This document shows, piece after piece, positions 11,724 through 21,600 of a stretch of 64,000 nucleotides of DNA. The translations under genes were made by a program, and so were the position numbers. Origin of the DNA: Tetrapyrgos nigripes (taxonomy: Eukaryota > Basidiomycota > Agaricomycetes > Agaricales > Campanellaceae). A model generated the notes under the pieces. It was not told where the DNA came from. It saw nothing but the letters and a program-made list of their open reading frames with translations, and made no database searches. The stretch covers positions 62,001-126,000 of the forward strand of contig JAACJM010000048.1 of the NCBI GenBank assembly GCA_013368315.1, in the 5' to 3' direction. Positions within the stretch are counted from its first letter, which is position 1. Every line of letters begins with the position of its first letter.

Positions 11724-14194
11724 ATGAAGCTTACTGCCGTGTTTCTCCTTGTTTCAGCGACCGTTGCAACCCTCGTCTCGGGTCTCACTTCGAATACTGA
11801 GTCTGATGCACCGATAGTGGACCTGGGGTACGCTTCGTACCAAGGATCCTTTGACGCATCCACCAATGTCACGAACTTTTTGGGTATTCGCTACGCTGCT
11901 GCTCCATTAGGTGAGCTTCAGATCTCGGGAGTCAGCAGTGTCTTTTCTCGTTACTCCTTGCCATACGCAGGCGATCTTCGTTTCAGAGCACCCCAGCCTC
12001 CGGCCAATGTTCCTGGAGTCCAACAAGCTAATACAGAGCCTCCCGAGTGTTTCCAAGCTTTTATGGGTCTTTCACCAACAAATCCTTTTGCCAATCAGAC
12101 GCTTGGGAAGAGGCAGCTGCCGCATGACCAGACTGAAGATTGCTTATTCCTTAAGTGAGCATTCGGCCGGTTGTTTCAATTTGATCTAACGATTACGATT
12201 AGTGTCGCCATTCCTGGATCCACTATTCCGACAGGCGAGCTACCTGTAATTGTTTGGATTCACGGTGGAGGGTGGGTACTTGCTTGATGGTGATGCACTT
12301 TCTTTAATGGTCCACGTTATGGCAGGTATTTATCGGGCGATGCGTCAGATTACCACGGTTCTGAGCTGATCAATGCGGCAAATGGTAGCGTGGTGGTAGT
12401 GTCGATACAATACAGGCTAGGTGTATTCGGTGAGTGATTCAGTTTGCGTTATAGATATCATCTGCATCCATGAAGATGGGTGGCTCAGGTCGACATATTA
12501 TGAACTGATAGATGTTCTCTACTCGTTTAGGTTTCCTTGCAGGAGAGCAAGTGAAAGAAAATGGAGCCTTGAACGCTGGATTGCGTGAGTATTCTCTGAA
12601 TTTTTGGGAATTTGAGATTTGAAGGACTACCATCAATAGTGGACCAACACTTTGCTCTGCAATGGGTCAACACGCATGTATGCCTTTCCTCTAAATACAC
12701 CCGTACTCAGTATCCATACTTACCCCTTGTAGATTTCAAAGTTCGGCGGCCTTAACTCCAAGGTAACAATTTGGGGAGAAAGTGCAGGTGAGTGCATCCT
12801 GCTCTTGAAGAAACGAACAAGGAATACTAGCGTGAAATATAGGAGCTGGTTCAGTTCTTCAGCAAGTTATCGCGCAAGATGGACGAACTCATCCACAGCT
12901 GTTTAGAGCTGCCATGACGAGTTCCACATTCTTACCGTCACAATATAACTTTAACGATCCCATCCCTGAGGCGAGAAACCCGCATGAACTTTAGGAAGCT
13001 GAAAATACTAAACTGACTTTTGCGAAATGTTAGGCTCTATATAGCGAAGTCGTCGCTCAAACCAAGTAAGTCCTTGATTCGCATAAACCCACACAGTGCT
13101 CTGAGTTCTCTCAACACTGGAATAGCTGCACATCGTCTTCCGATACACTCAGTTGTCTTCGATCCGTGGACGCCAACACACTGGAAACTGTCAACACCGA
13201 TATAACTCTAGCTGGTTTCTTTGGACTCTTCACATTTGTGCCAGTTGTGGACGGAGAGTTCATAACTCAACGTGCTACGGAAGCTTTGAAACAGGGTAAA
13301 GTCAATGGGGTAAGTGGAACATTCTAAGTGCGCCGGGGTGTCTTTCTGAAGGATTTGATCAGCGAGCACTACTTGCGGTGACCAACACAAACGAAGGTGT
13401 CATTTTTGTCAATCAAACAGTGAATCAGAACACTACCTTCTATGCAGAACAGTTATTCCCCAAGTTTGGCCTTGAACAAGCCCAAGAGACAGCAAGACAG
13501 TATGCTGGATTAGGGTCTCAATTAAATCAGACCAATTTGATCCATGGAGAATGTAAGAGTAGTCTTCCACTCTGCAGCTCTGGTACTATACTGAGATAAT
13601 ATTTATTGTAGCAATCTTTATCTGCCCGACGTATTACTTGTTGAATGCCTTCTCAGGTCATTCATTCAAGGTCTGTCTTTTCAACTGCTATATTATTGAA
13701 GAATCTGATATACCTATATCTCTGCTTCAGGGAGAATTTGCAGTACCTCCAGCAACCCATGGAATGGACATTCAGTACTACTTCTCAACAATACAGTAAG
13801 TATAACGCCAGAAAATCCTAGTCCAAGCGGCCAAATAACGATTATTAATTTTCTTGACTCCTACCAGATTCCCGCCTACCACTTTCGAGAACGCAGACTT
13901 CCAAAAAGCCTTCACCCAATCCTTCCTGGCGTTCGCCATATCCATGGACCCCAATTCCAAATTTGATCCAACAAATATCACCCCGCAGTGGAGCAAGTAC
14001 AGCGCAGGAAACACTGAGATGGTGTTCAATAGCACCGAAGATGGCTCTGCAGCAGATATTCATACAATCTCAACAAATAGCGGCCTCTTGGAAAGGTGCA
14101 GGTATGTTATTAAAAGCATTGTTGCTTTAATACCAATGGAGCTGATGTCGGACGTAGCTTCTGGGAGAGTGTTGGTCAACTCACCGGACAGTGA
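11724..14194 (+). CDS. secreted type-B carboxylesterase/lipase, copy 2
   Basis: Same family and exon plan as copy 1, and much closer to copies 3 and 4. The signal peptide is MKLTAVFLLVSATVATLVSG. Motifs in order: NFLGIRYAAAPLG-DLRFRAPQ, EDCLFLNV, HGGG-YLSGDAS, VTIWGESAG (the serine exon ends near 12787), TNTNEGV and PPATHGMD. The last intron (from 14102) joins to a tail ending FWESVGQLTGQ and TGA at 14192-14194. A longer frame to 14342 only reads through that intron. One intron (from 12971) begins with GC instead of GT. Several NxS/T sites fit a secreted glycoprotein. The start is set by the signal peptide and the ATG shared by copies 2-4. Predicted functional if the GC-AG intron is spliced. 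Confidence 0.88.
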
Positions 14195-14404
14195 GGTTGT
14201 GATTGCATGTAAACGTACTTCGTATCAGAAAGTTGAACAGAGTTTCTACAAAATACATGTGGCTGAGACCTCGAAAGTAACTACTATCCAAAGAATTCCA
14301 TGCGCTCTAACTCTAATGTTCCTTGACAGGCCGAATAGGTAAAGGAGCTGGTACGGGGTCGAGGGTCGCATGGACAGTGAACAGGAATGAATATGTCACC
14401 GGCT

Positions 14405-15175
14405 TTCCCTATAAAAGCGGATCGAAAAGTTCAGTAGACAGTAGACGGAGCTGGTAATGGACATTCAAGCTAGGACTCACGAAGAGATTATACGGTCATC
14501 CCAAGTTAAACAATTTGTCGATGGGGAACATGCACTGTGTCTTGTACATACATAGATAGTGCTGCCGCGAGGCGAAGGTACTCTGGACCCTGAACTCGCC
14601 TCAACTACCTTGGTTTACCAATATGGCAACCGAACTCCAGAGGTTTGATGGGCTTGGAACTCGCCTCGCGCCTCCCACCCGCATTTGGAACAACGAGCCT
14701 TCAGCGATTTTTGACTCTTTTTGCAAGTACCTTCCCATTTGTACATATGTAAGTGTATATGGAAGTATGTATACTATGTCTTTAGCTGATTAAGAGCATT
14801 ATGTATGTACTGGACTGCAGGGGGAGAAACACTCGAGGAAAGTGTTTGGAGCTGACTAGTACTACCAAATTTGGGAAGCACCTCGAGTTGCCTCGTTTTG
14901 ACCTCCGACTTGGTTCACACAGAGCAGAGCGAGTTGTCCAAATCCGTCAGCTCGCCTCGCTCTGGCCTCGCCTCGCGGCAGCACTAACTGTAGACGATTG
15001 CAACTATCCGAGGATCAGGGAAAATTTCATGCAGTCAGATCGACATGACTTACGAGCACCAATACTTTTTCGCTCCAACCTCCTTCAAGCGCCATAGCTT
15101 CGAGCACATCACCAACTTTCACTTCGTCAGGTTTTCTAAGCTGCTCTGGATCCCAAGGCGCAACTCGTAACGGAA
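14405..15175 (-). pseudogene. aldo/keto reductase 3' relic 1
   Basis: Minus-strand sequence at 14405-14556 and 14987-15175 matches the C-terminal part and 3' flank of the intact aldo/keto reductase at 24275-25701, including the KPDEVKVCD-coding stretch near 15100-15150. The two parts are separated by a 430-bp inverted-repeat insertion. No 5' portion is present. It is the tail carried along when the esterase-reductase unit was duplicated. Confidence 0.75.
14557..14986. mobile_element. 430-bp MITE-like element with perfect 19-bp terminal inverted repeats
   Basis: TAGTGCTGCCGCGAGGCGA at 14557-14575 is repeated as its exact reverse complement at 14968-14986. The element splits an aldo/keto reductase relic that is continuous in the paralogous copies, so it is an insertion. 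The interior has no open frame. Target-site duplication is unclear (possibly TA, if the terminal TA is counted as target). Confidence 0.75.
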
Positions 15176-15533
15176 CCCAATGAAACCTCCAAGTTACCCC
15201 GGAACTGAGGACCGGGGAACATCGTATGTATATTCGTTGTGGGACAGATGGAAAACGCTGGGGAGCTTGGGCGTGGGAACGGGGCTATGTATTTGCAGTC
15301 CCGGCAGACAGACGCGTCACTTGTTTGCCTTGCTCAGTCTCTATCTACGAATTTGTCGAACGCTCAACAGGAAAGTAGTAGGGTATCTACCGGTACCTCT
15401 CTCCCAAGTTATCAGAGATAGCCATATGCGGAAAGGTCGGTGAGGGAGTCAGAAAAAATGAAAAAATGATCAAATTCAAGGGTGCCCGACGCCCGCCGAC
15501 TTTGAACCCGTTACATCGGACCCGAGGACCACA

Positions 15534-15772
15534 CTACAGTAGCCGCGAAAATTGATGCCGTGTCCTTTTTTGGAAATAGCAGGGTGCCGGGGTGCCGGGT
15601 CACAATCTTTTGCTTCACTCTCCTTCAACGCAGCCTTCGCAACACTAGAAACGTGGTGCAGCAGTCTTCTCTCATATGTCCTGACCCATCCGGAATCAAG
15701 AAGTAAGCCAGAAACCAGCCCGGAGCTAAATTCCAAAAAAGGAAGCGGCATCAATTTTCGCAGCTACTGTAG
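15534..15772. mobile_element. 239-bp MITE-like element with ~42-bp terminal inverted repeats
   Basis: The first 42 bases (beginning CTACAGTAGCCGCGAAAATT) and the reverse complement of the last 42 match at 39 positions. It sits in the upstream region of esterase copy 3; the corresponding place upstream of copy 2 (near 11505-11515) has only about 11 bases. No coding sequence. Target duplication not clear. Confidence 0.75.
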
Positions 15773-15896
15773 CACTTTGGAGAGCTCGGCGGAAACCTTT
15801 GGAGCTAGATGCAATTGGTAATTTAGTCCCAAAGGAAATCAACCCACTGAGTTCACGGCCAGTTTCCTGATGTCTGTCATCATTGAGATGCAGGTT

Positions 15897-15949
15897 CGAC
15901 ATTCTGATTCCCATCAATGTCGGGAAATAGATTTTAAGAAGTATAAATA
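15897..15949 (+). promoter_or_regulatory. promoter of esterase copy 3: inverted repeat plus TATA
   Basis: Same arrangement as copy 2. The right arm has one change (CAATGTCG), so the palindrome is imperfect. TATAAATA lies at 15942-15949, ATG at 15987. Confidence 0.5.
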
Positions 15950-15986
15950 CGGCCATTGTCCACCCTTTGGAGCCCTCAGCTTTTTA

Positions 15987-18452
15987 ATGAAGCTTACTGC
16001 CGTGTTTCTCCTTGTTTCAGCAACCGTTACAACCCTCGTCTCGGGTCTCACTTCGAATACTGAGTCTGATGCACCGATAGTGGACCTAGGATACGCCTCA
16101 TACCAAGGATCCTTCGACGCATCCTCCAATGTCACAAACTTTTTGGGTATTCGCTACGCTGCTGCTCCGTTAGGTGAGTTTCAGATCTCGGGAGTCAGTG
16201 ACCGTCTTTTCTGATTAATTCTTGGCATGCGCAGGCGATCTTCGTTTCAGAGCACCTCAGCCTCCGGCCAATGTTCCTGGAGTCCAGCAAGCTGATACAG
16301 AGCCTCCCGAATGTTTCCAAGCTTCTAGTGGTCTTTCGCCAACAAATCCTTTTTCCAATCAGACGCTTGCGAAGAGGCAGCTGCCGCATGACCAGACTGA
16401 AGATTGCTTATTTCTCAAGTGAGCATTCGGTTGGTTCTTTCATTCTGATCTAACGAGTACTACTAGTATCGCCATTCCTGGCTCCACTATTCCGACAGAT
16501 GAGCTACCTGTAATTGTTTGGATTCACGGTGGAGGGTGGGTACTTGCTTGATGGTGACGCTACTTCCTTTAAGGATCCGCATTATGGCAGATATCTATCG
16601 GGTGATGCGTCAGATTTCCACGGTTCTGCGCTGATCAATGCGGCAAATGGTAGCGTGGTGGTAGTGTCGATACAATACAGGCTAGGTGTATTCGGTGAGT
16701 GATTCGGTTTGTGTTATGGATATCATCTGCATCCACGAAGATGGGTGGCTGTCGACATATTATGAGCTGATAGATGTTCTCTACTCGTTTAGGTTTCCTT
16801 GCAGGTGAGCAAGTGAAAGAAAATGGAGCCTTGAACGCTGGATTGCGTGAGTACTCTCTGAATTTTTGGGAATTTGAGATTTGAAGGACTACCATCGATA
16901 GTGGACCAACACTTTGCTCTGCAATGGGTCAACAAGCATGTATGGTTTCCCTGTAAATACATCCGCACTCAGTATCTGTACTTACCCCTTGTAGATTTCA
17001 AAGTTCGGCGGCCTTAACTCCAAGGTAACAATTTGGGGAGAAAGTGCAGGTGAGTGCATCCTGCTCTTGAAGAAACGAACAAGGAATACTAGCATGAAAT
17101 ATAGGAGCTGGTTCAGTTCTTCAGCAAGTTATTGCGCAAGATGGACGAACTCATCCACAGCTGTTTAGAGCCGCCATGACGAGTTCCACATTCTTACCGT
17201 CACAATACAACTTTAATGATCCCATCCCTGAGGCAAGAAACCTGCATGAATTTCAGGAAGCTGAAAATCTTAAGATGACTTTTGCGAAATTTTAGGCTCT
17301 ATATAGCGAAGTCGTCGCTCAAACCAAGTAAGTCCTTGATTCGCATAAACCCACACAGTACTCTGAGCTCTTTCAACACTGGAATAGCTGCACATCGTCT
17401 TCCGATACACTCAGTTGTCTTCGATCCGTGGACGCCAACACACTGGAAACTATCAACTCCGATATAACCTTAGCTGGTTTCTTTGGACTCTTTACATTCG
17501 TGCCGGTCGTGGATGGAGAGTTCATAACTCAACGTGCTACGGAAGCTTTGAAACAGGGTAAAGTTAATGGGGTAAGTCCAACATTTCAAGTACATTGGGG
17601 TGTCTTTCTGAAGGATTTGATCAGCAAGCATTACTTGCAGTGACCAACACAAACGAAGGCGTCTTGTTTGTCAATCAAACAGCCAATCAGAACACTACCT
17701 TCTACGCGGAACAGCTATTCCCCAAGTTTGGCCTTGAACAAGCCCAAGAGACAGCCAGACACTACGCTGGATTAGGGTCTCAATTAAATCAGACCAATTT
17801 GATCCATGGAGAATGTAAGAGTAGTCTTCCACTCTGCAGCTCTTGTTCTATACTGAGATAATATTTATTGTAGCAATCTTTATCTGCCCGACGTATTATT
17901 TGTTGAATGCCTTCTCAGGTCGTTCATTCAAGGTCTGTCTTGTCAACTGTATCATTTTTGGAGAATCTAACATACGTATATCCCTCAGGGAGAATTTGCA
18001 GTACTTCCAGCAACCCATGGAATGGACATTCAATTCTATTTCCCAACGTTACGGTAAGTATAGCGACAGAAAATCCTGGACCAAGCGGTCGAATAACGAT
18101 TATCGATTTTCTTGACTCCTACCAGATTCCCGCCTAGCACTTTCGAGAACGCAGACTTCCAAAAAGCCTTCTCCCAATCCTTCCTGGCGTTCGCCATATC
18201 CATGGACCCCAATTCCAAATTTGATCCAACAAATATCACTCCGCAATGGAACAAGTACAACACAGGAAACACTGAGATGGTTTTCAATAGCACCGAAGAT
18301 GGCTCTGCAGCAGATATTCATACAATCTCGACAAATAGCGGCCTTTTGGAAAGGTGCAGGTATGTTATTAAAAGTACTGTTGCTTTGATACCGATGGAGC
18401 TGATGTCGGACGTAGTTTCTGGGAGAGTGTTGGTCAACTCACCGGACAGTGA
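15987..18452 (+). CDS. secreted type-B carboxylesterase/lipase, copy 3
   Basis: Near-duplicate of copy 2 in both coding sequence and introns. Signal peptide MKLTAVFLLVSATVTTLVSG, then EDCLFL, HGGG, WGESAG (serine exon ends near 17048), TNTNEGV and PATHGMD. The last intron begins near 18360, and TGA is at 18450-18452 after FWESVGQLTGQ. The intron after the DPIPE segment starts with GC (17233-17234), as in copies 2 and 4. In copy 3 the His-motif exon reads VLPATHGMD where copies 2 and 4 read VPPATHGMD, a small change next to the catalytic His. No frameshift or stop was seen. Tandem similarity to copy 2 implies recent duplication or gene conversion. Confidence 0.87.
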
Positions 18453-18652
18453 GGTTGTGATTGCATGTAAACGTACTTCGTATCAGAAAGTTGAACAGAG
18501 TTTCTACAAAATACATGTGGCTGAGACCTCGAAAGTAACTACTATCCGAGAAATTCCATGCGCTCTAACTCTACTGTTCCTTGACAGGCCGAATAGGTGA
18601 AGGAGACTATGTGTCACCGGCTTTCCCTATAAAAGCGGATCGAAAAGTTCAG

Positions 18653-18686
18653 TAGATAGATAGATAAATAGATAGATAGATAGATA
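18653..18686. repeat. GATA-type tetranucleotide microsatellite
   Basis: About eight TAGA units with one interruption, directly behind the copy-3 esterase tail. The same place behind copies 2 and 4 lacks the expansion. Confidence 0.8.
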
Positions 18687-18830
18687 CACGCCATATGGCC
18701 CCTTCAGCCCTCAGGTCCTGGACCCGGCGGGGTGGCATTGCGTAGTTGCAATATCAATGATATTGAGTAGACGTAGACGGAGCTGGAAATGGAAATTGGA
18801 ATCCACGAAGAGATTTTACAGCGGCCATCC

Positions 18831-18908
18831 TAGTCTCGTACCCAGACGAGGAGAAAATTTGAGGAACCAATTTTCCCCGCGTCGTGTTAACATCTGGGTA
18901 CGAGATTA
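18831..18908. mobile_element. 78-bp MITE with 16-bp TIRs and 9-bp target duplication
   Basis: Ends TAGTCTCGTACCCAGA and TCTGGGTACGAGATTA are inverted repeats (15 of 16). The element is flanked by CGGCCATCC on both sides (18822-18830 and 18909-18917). The paralogous sites near 14488 and 24350 have this 9-mer (or a one-base variant) once and no insert. A 9-bp duplication is characteristic of Mutator-like elements. Confidence 0.85.
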
Positions 18909-19375
18909 CGGCCATCCCAAGTTAGACTCTTTCTACCCGTCCAACTGCTCGATCTGTTAGGGAGACAGTGAGATATCCAAACCTTCAAGATTTGCCAACA
19001 GATTTTCGACTTTTCGACCTCCTAAAATAAGGACATGTACTGTGTCTTGTGAAGGACATAGGCGATTGCGACTGTCCGTGGATCGAGGATCAGGGAAAAA
19101 TTCATGCAGTCAGATCGACATGACTTACGTGCACGCTCCAACCTCCTTCGCCATAGCTTCGAGCACATCACAAACTTTCACCTCGTCGGGTTTTCTAAGT
19201 TGCTCTGGGTCCCAAGGCGCAACTCGTTCCTCATGTTGGAAGGAATCGAGGTGGGTTCTCGCCATTGCATATATGTCTCTAATTGCATTGTTGTTCTTCA
19301 AAACCATCCGAATTCCCGCCGTCGAAATTCTCAACGGCCAAGCTCGATACGGTCAACCCATTGGCGTTCTCCCTA

Positions 19376-20113
19376 AACACTGCCGTCCAATAGTCGGTCT
19401 TCATCCGATGTATTGCATAGGAAGTGAAGATGTTGAGACGATGGCTGGGATGGCTGTTATGCCGGTTGCGAAGAGATTAGCGAAACTTTCTGAGAGAGAT
19501 GATTTCTTCAATAAGTTACCTGTAAAGGATGAGCATGGTCAGTTGATGGGAAGAGAGGAGATTACGGCTGAGGCTTTGGGGCTTTTGGTAGCTGGGTTTG
19601 ATACGACTTCTCAGTGCGTGTCAAGTTCTTTTTTTCCCCCTCGTCCCATTCCATTCATTGTCTATCTTCTTCACTCCACCATCTCCATAGCCGCAATCGT
19701 CTACTACATTTTCGCGATCCCCAAGTCCAATGAAAATTCCAAGAAGAACGCTCACATCTCCGATACCAGACCCGTCTCCTATGACCTCGTCAAAAACCTC
19801 CCCCTCCACGCCTGTATCAACAAAGGCATTCGCCTCTTCTCTACCGTGCATACGGGCCTACCATGAAGTGTTCCTTCTTACACGATTCACCGAGATCTAA
19901 TCGTGTAGGAAGGAGATCCTAGTGATGTAGAACTTTATAGACCCGAGAGATGGTTAGAAGCTCATAAAGAGACTGTGATGAATAGGGCGTTTATACCGTT
20001 TTCGGTCGGTCCGAGGGCGGGTATTGGAAGGAATGTTGCGATGTTGGAGATGGTGGTGGTTATTGTGTATGAGTATGATTTTGTACTCGAGAAGGAGGAT
20101 CAGGAGGTGAGTT
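19376..20113 (+). pseudogene. cytochrome P450 fragment, non-functional
   Basis: Only the C-terminal half of a P450 remains. The I-helix motif AGFDTTSQ is followed by an intron-like break, IAAIVYYIFAIP, a K-helix region INKGIRLFSTVHTGLP, then PERW and the haem loop FSVGPRAGIGRN. Two invariant residues are lost: the Glu of ExxR is Lys, and the haem-binding Cys of FxxGxRxCxG is Gly. The segment between GLP and the PERW motif is partly missing and has a stop. It cannot bind haem normally and is a dead insert in the esterase array. Membership in a benzoate-hydroxylase/pisatin-demethylase-like clan is a guess. Confidence 0.8.
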
Positions 20114-20207
20114 TGGCTTATTATACTTAAGCTTGTCTTCAGTTACACTTCAAGGAAGGACTTACTTCGTAGCTGTACAATCTACACTACCCTCTTCTAG
20201 CTTCTAT

Positions 20208-20546
20208 CTACATACCTGGCATCAATTCCTCCCTCTCTGTAGTAGATACATACAACCTCGCATCATACGGCTTCAATACTATCTTTCCCTTCAAACTCTC
20301 TCCTTCGGAATCACCACCAGCATTCGAAAACACACATCGCAAGCCTAGCTCTTTATAGCCTTCGCCTCCTTCCTCCTGGTGTCCGGTAAGATCCTTCGGA
20401 ACATCAACCACCACCTCTTTCAAAAATGCATAACAGTCAACGAAACACTCAAAGTTCTTCATTGGCCTCCTATACGCAAAAAGAGTTGGTGATGAGTAGG
20501 GGTGAGGAGGGTGAAGTTTCCGCAGACCTGCGTTCATGTATATCAT
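20208..20546 (-). pseudogene. probable GH13 alpha-glucosidase C-terminal fragment
   Basis: The minus-strand frame holds a stretch EVVVDVPKDL and then LRCVFSNAGGDSEGE and KIVLKPYDARLYV. This order resembles the C-terminal beta domain of GH13 maltases and oligo-1,6-glucosidases (a loop of the VLxN type followed by LKPWEARVY). The catalytic barrel is absent, so it is a relic at most. The assignment rests on a short pattern. Confidence 0.4.
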
Positions 20547-20690
20547 ATCATATCATAACCACCGAGTCGCTCTTACTCAGACGTTCGTTCAAGAGTATCC
20601 CAACGTCGTCGTCGTGGAAACGACTCCAAGGAAATGACGAGCAGCATCGGTTGGTTGGTTATAGGATAGACTCAATTGGATATCAAGACT

Positions 20691-21290
20691 CACCAAGACC
20701 TCCCACCCCTTCCTAACCCTCAAGGCTTTTTGCTCGACATACTTTCTTCCGAATACTTCTCCTTTGAAACCATTCAAGGTGCGTCTTTCCTTCTTTTCTT
20801 GGCTCTCCCAGAAATCCTCACTATTCATGTATCAGGGAGAGTTTGCATTAAGTACCTCCTGCTACACACGGGATGGATGTCGCGAAATTATTTCCCACAG
20901 CAAGTGACGTTCCTAGTCAAATCTTTGTCGGCCAGTAACGCACAACCTTCTTTGCAGAATCCAGACTTCCTCAAAGCTGTCTCACGAGCATTCATGGACT
21001 TCGTCATCTCACTGGATCCCAACGCGAAAGTTGACCCTACGAATATCACGCCGCGAACGCGGGTAATACGGAGAAGATGTTCAATAGTAGGACAGAAGAA
21101 GTACTGCGGCGGTTATTCATACTACCTACCGCCACGGATCCCAAACTACTGGAGAGGTGCAAGTAAGCGATGACGATCCATTGTGAACGGTAGTAGCTGA
21201 GCTGATTTGTGCGGTGAAGTTTCTGGGATGGCGTTGGCCATGGGGGCTCAGGATCCTAACAGTGGTTATGACCAGTTGCTTAGTGAGCAG
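20691..21290 (+). pseudogene. carboxylesterase 3' fragment (copy-1 type)
   Basis: Matches the last exons of esterase copy 1 (about 8370-8960) and continues into the same 3' flank (CTAATGCGCGA...). A four-base insertion (AAGT near 20850) shifts the frame just before the catalytic-His motif, turning PPATHGMD into an unrelated reading, and another shift precedes the tail. The 5' three-quarters are missing. It descends from copy 1 rather than from copies 2-4. Confidence 0.8.
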
Positions 21291-21492
21291 CTGAACCAGT
21301 TAATTGAAAACATAACCTAATGCGCGACGCGACTCAGATATCACATTGGGTTCCTTCTTATTTTCCCCGTCAACGAAGCATCTTATTCTAATTCTTAGCT
21401 TCGCAGAGTTCCAGACTGCCTCGTGGCTACTTGTGCCACATGATCTTCGGAAATAATTCTCATCCCCCACTGTCGTCACCGAGATGCAGGCT

Positions 21493-21545
21493 CGACATTC
21501 TGATTCCCATGAATGTCGAAAAATAGATTTTAAGAAGTATAAATA
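21493..21545 (+). promoter_or_regulatory. promoter of esterase copy 4: inverted repeat plus TATA
   Basis: Perfect CGACATTC / GAATGTCG pair (21493-21518) and TATAAATA (21538-21545), ATG at 21601. Kept even though the gene behind it is frameshifted. Confidence 0.5.
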
Positions 21546-21600
21546 CAGCCATTGTCCACCCTTAAGAGCCCTCAACTTTATACGGACACGGTCGTGCACG

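Larger units (their letters stand above)
18605..19230 (-). pseudogene. aldo/keto reductase 3' relic 2
   Basis: A second truncated copy of the reductase tail. On the minus strand it matches the C-terminal exons of the intact gene (24275-24680), including the VAPWDPEQLRKPDEVKVCD stretch near 19150-19215. It has stops and lacks the 5' half. A 78-bp inverted-repeat element has inserted at 18831. Confidence 0.75.

Noticed and set aside
14102..14342. Extended C-terminus of esterase copies 2 and 3 (beginning YVIKSIVAL)
   Set aside because: It reads through a GTATGT...TAG intron; splicing gives the FWESVGQLTGQ end shared with copy 1.
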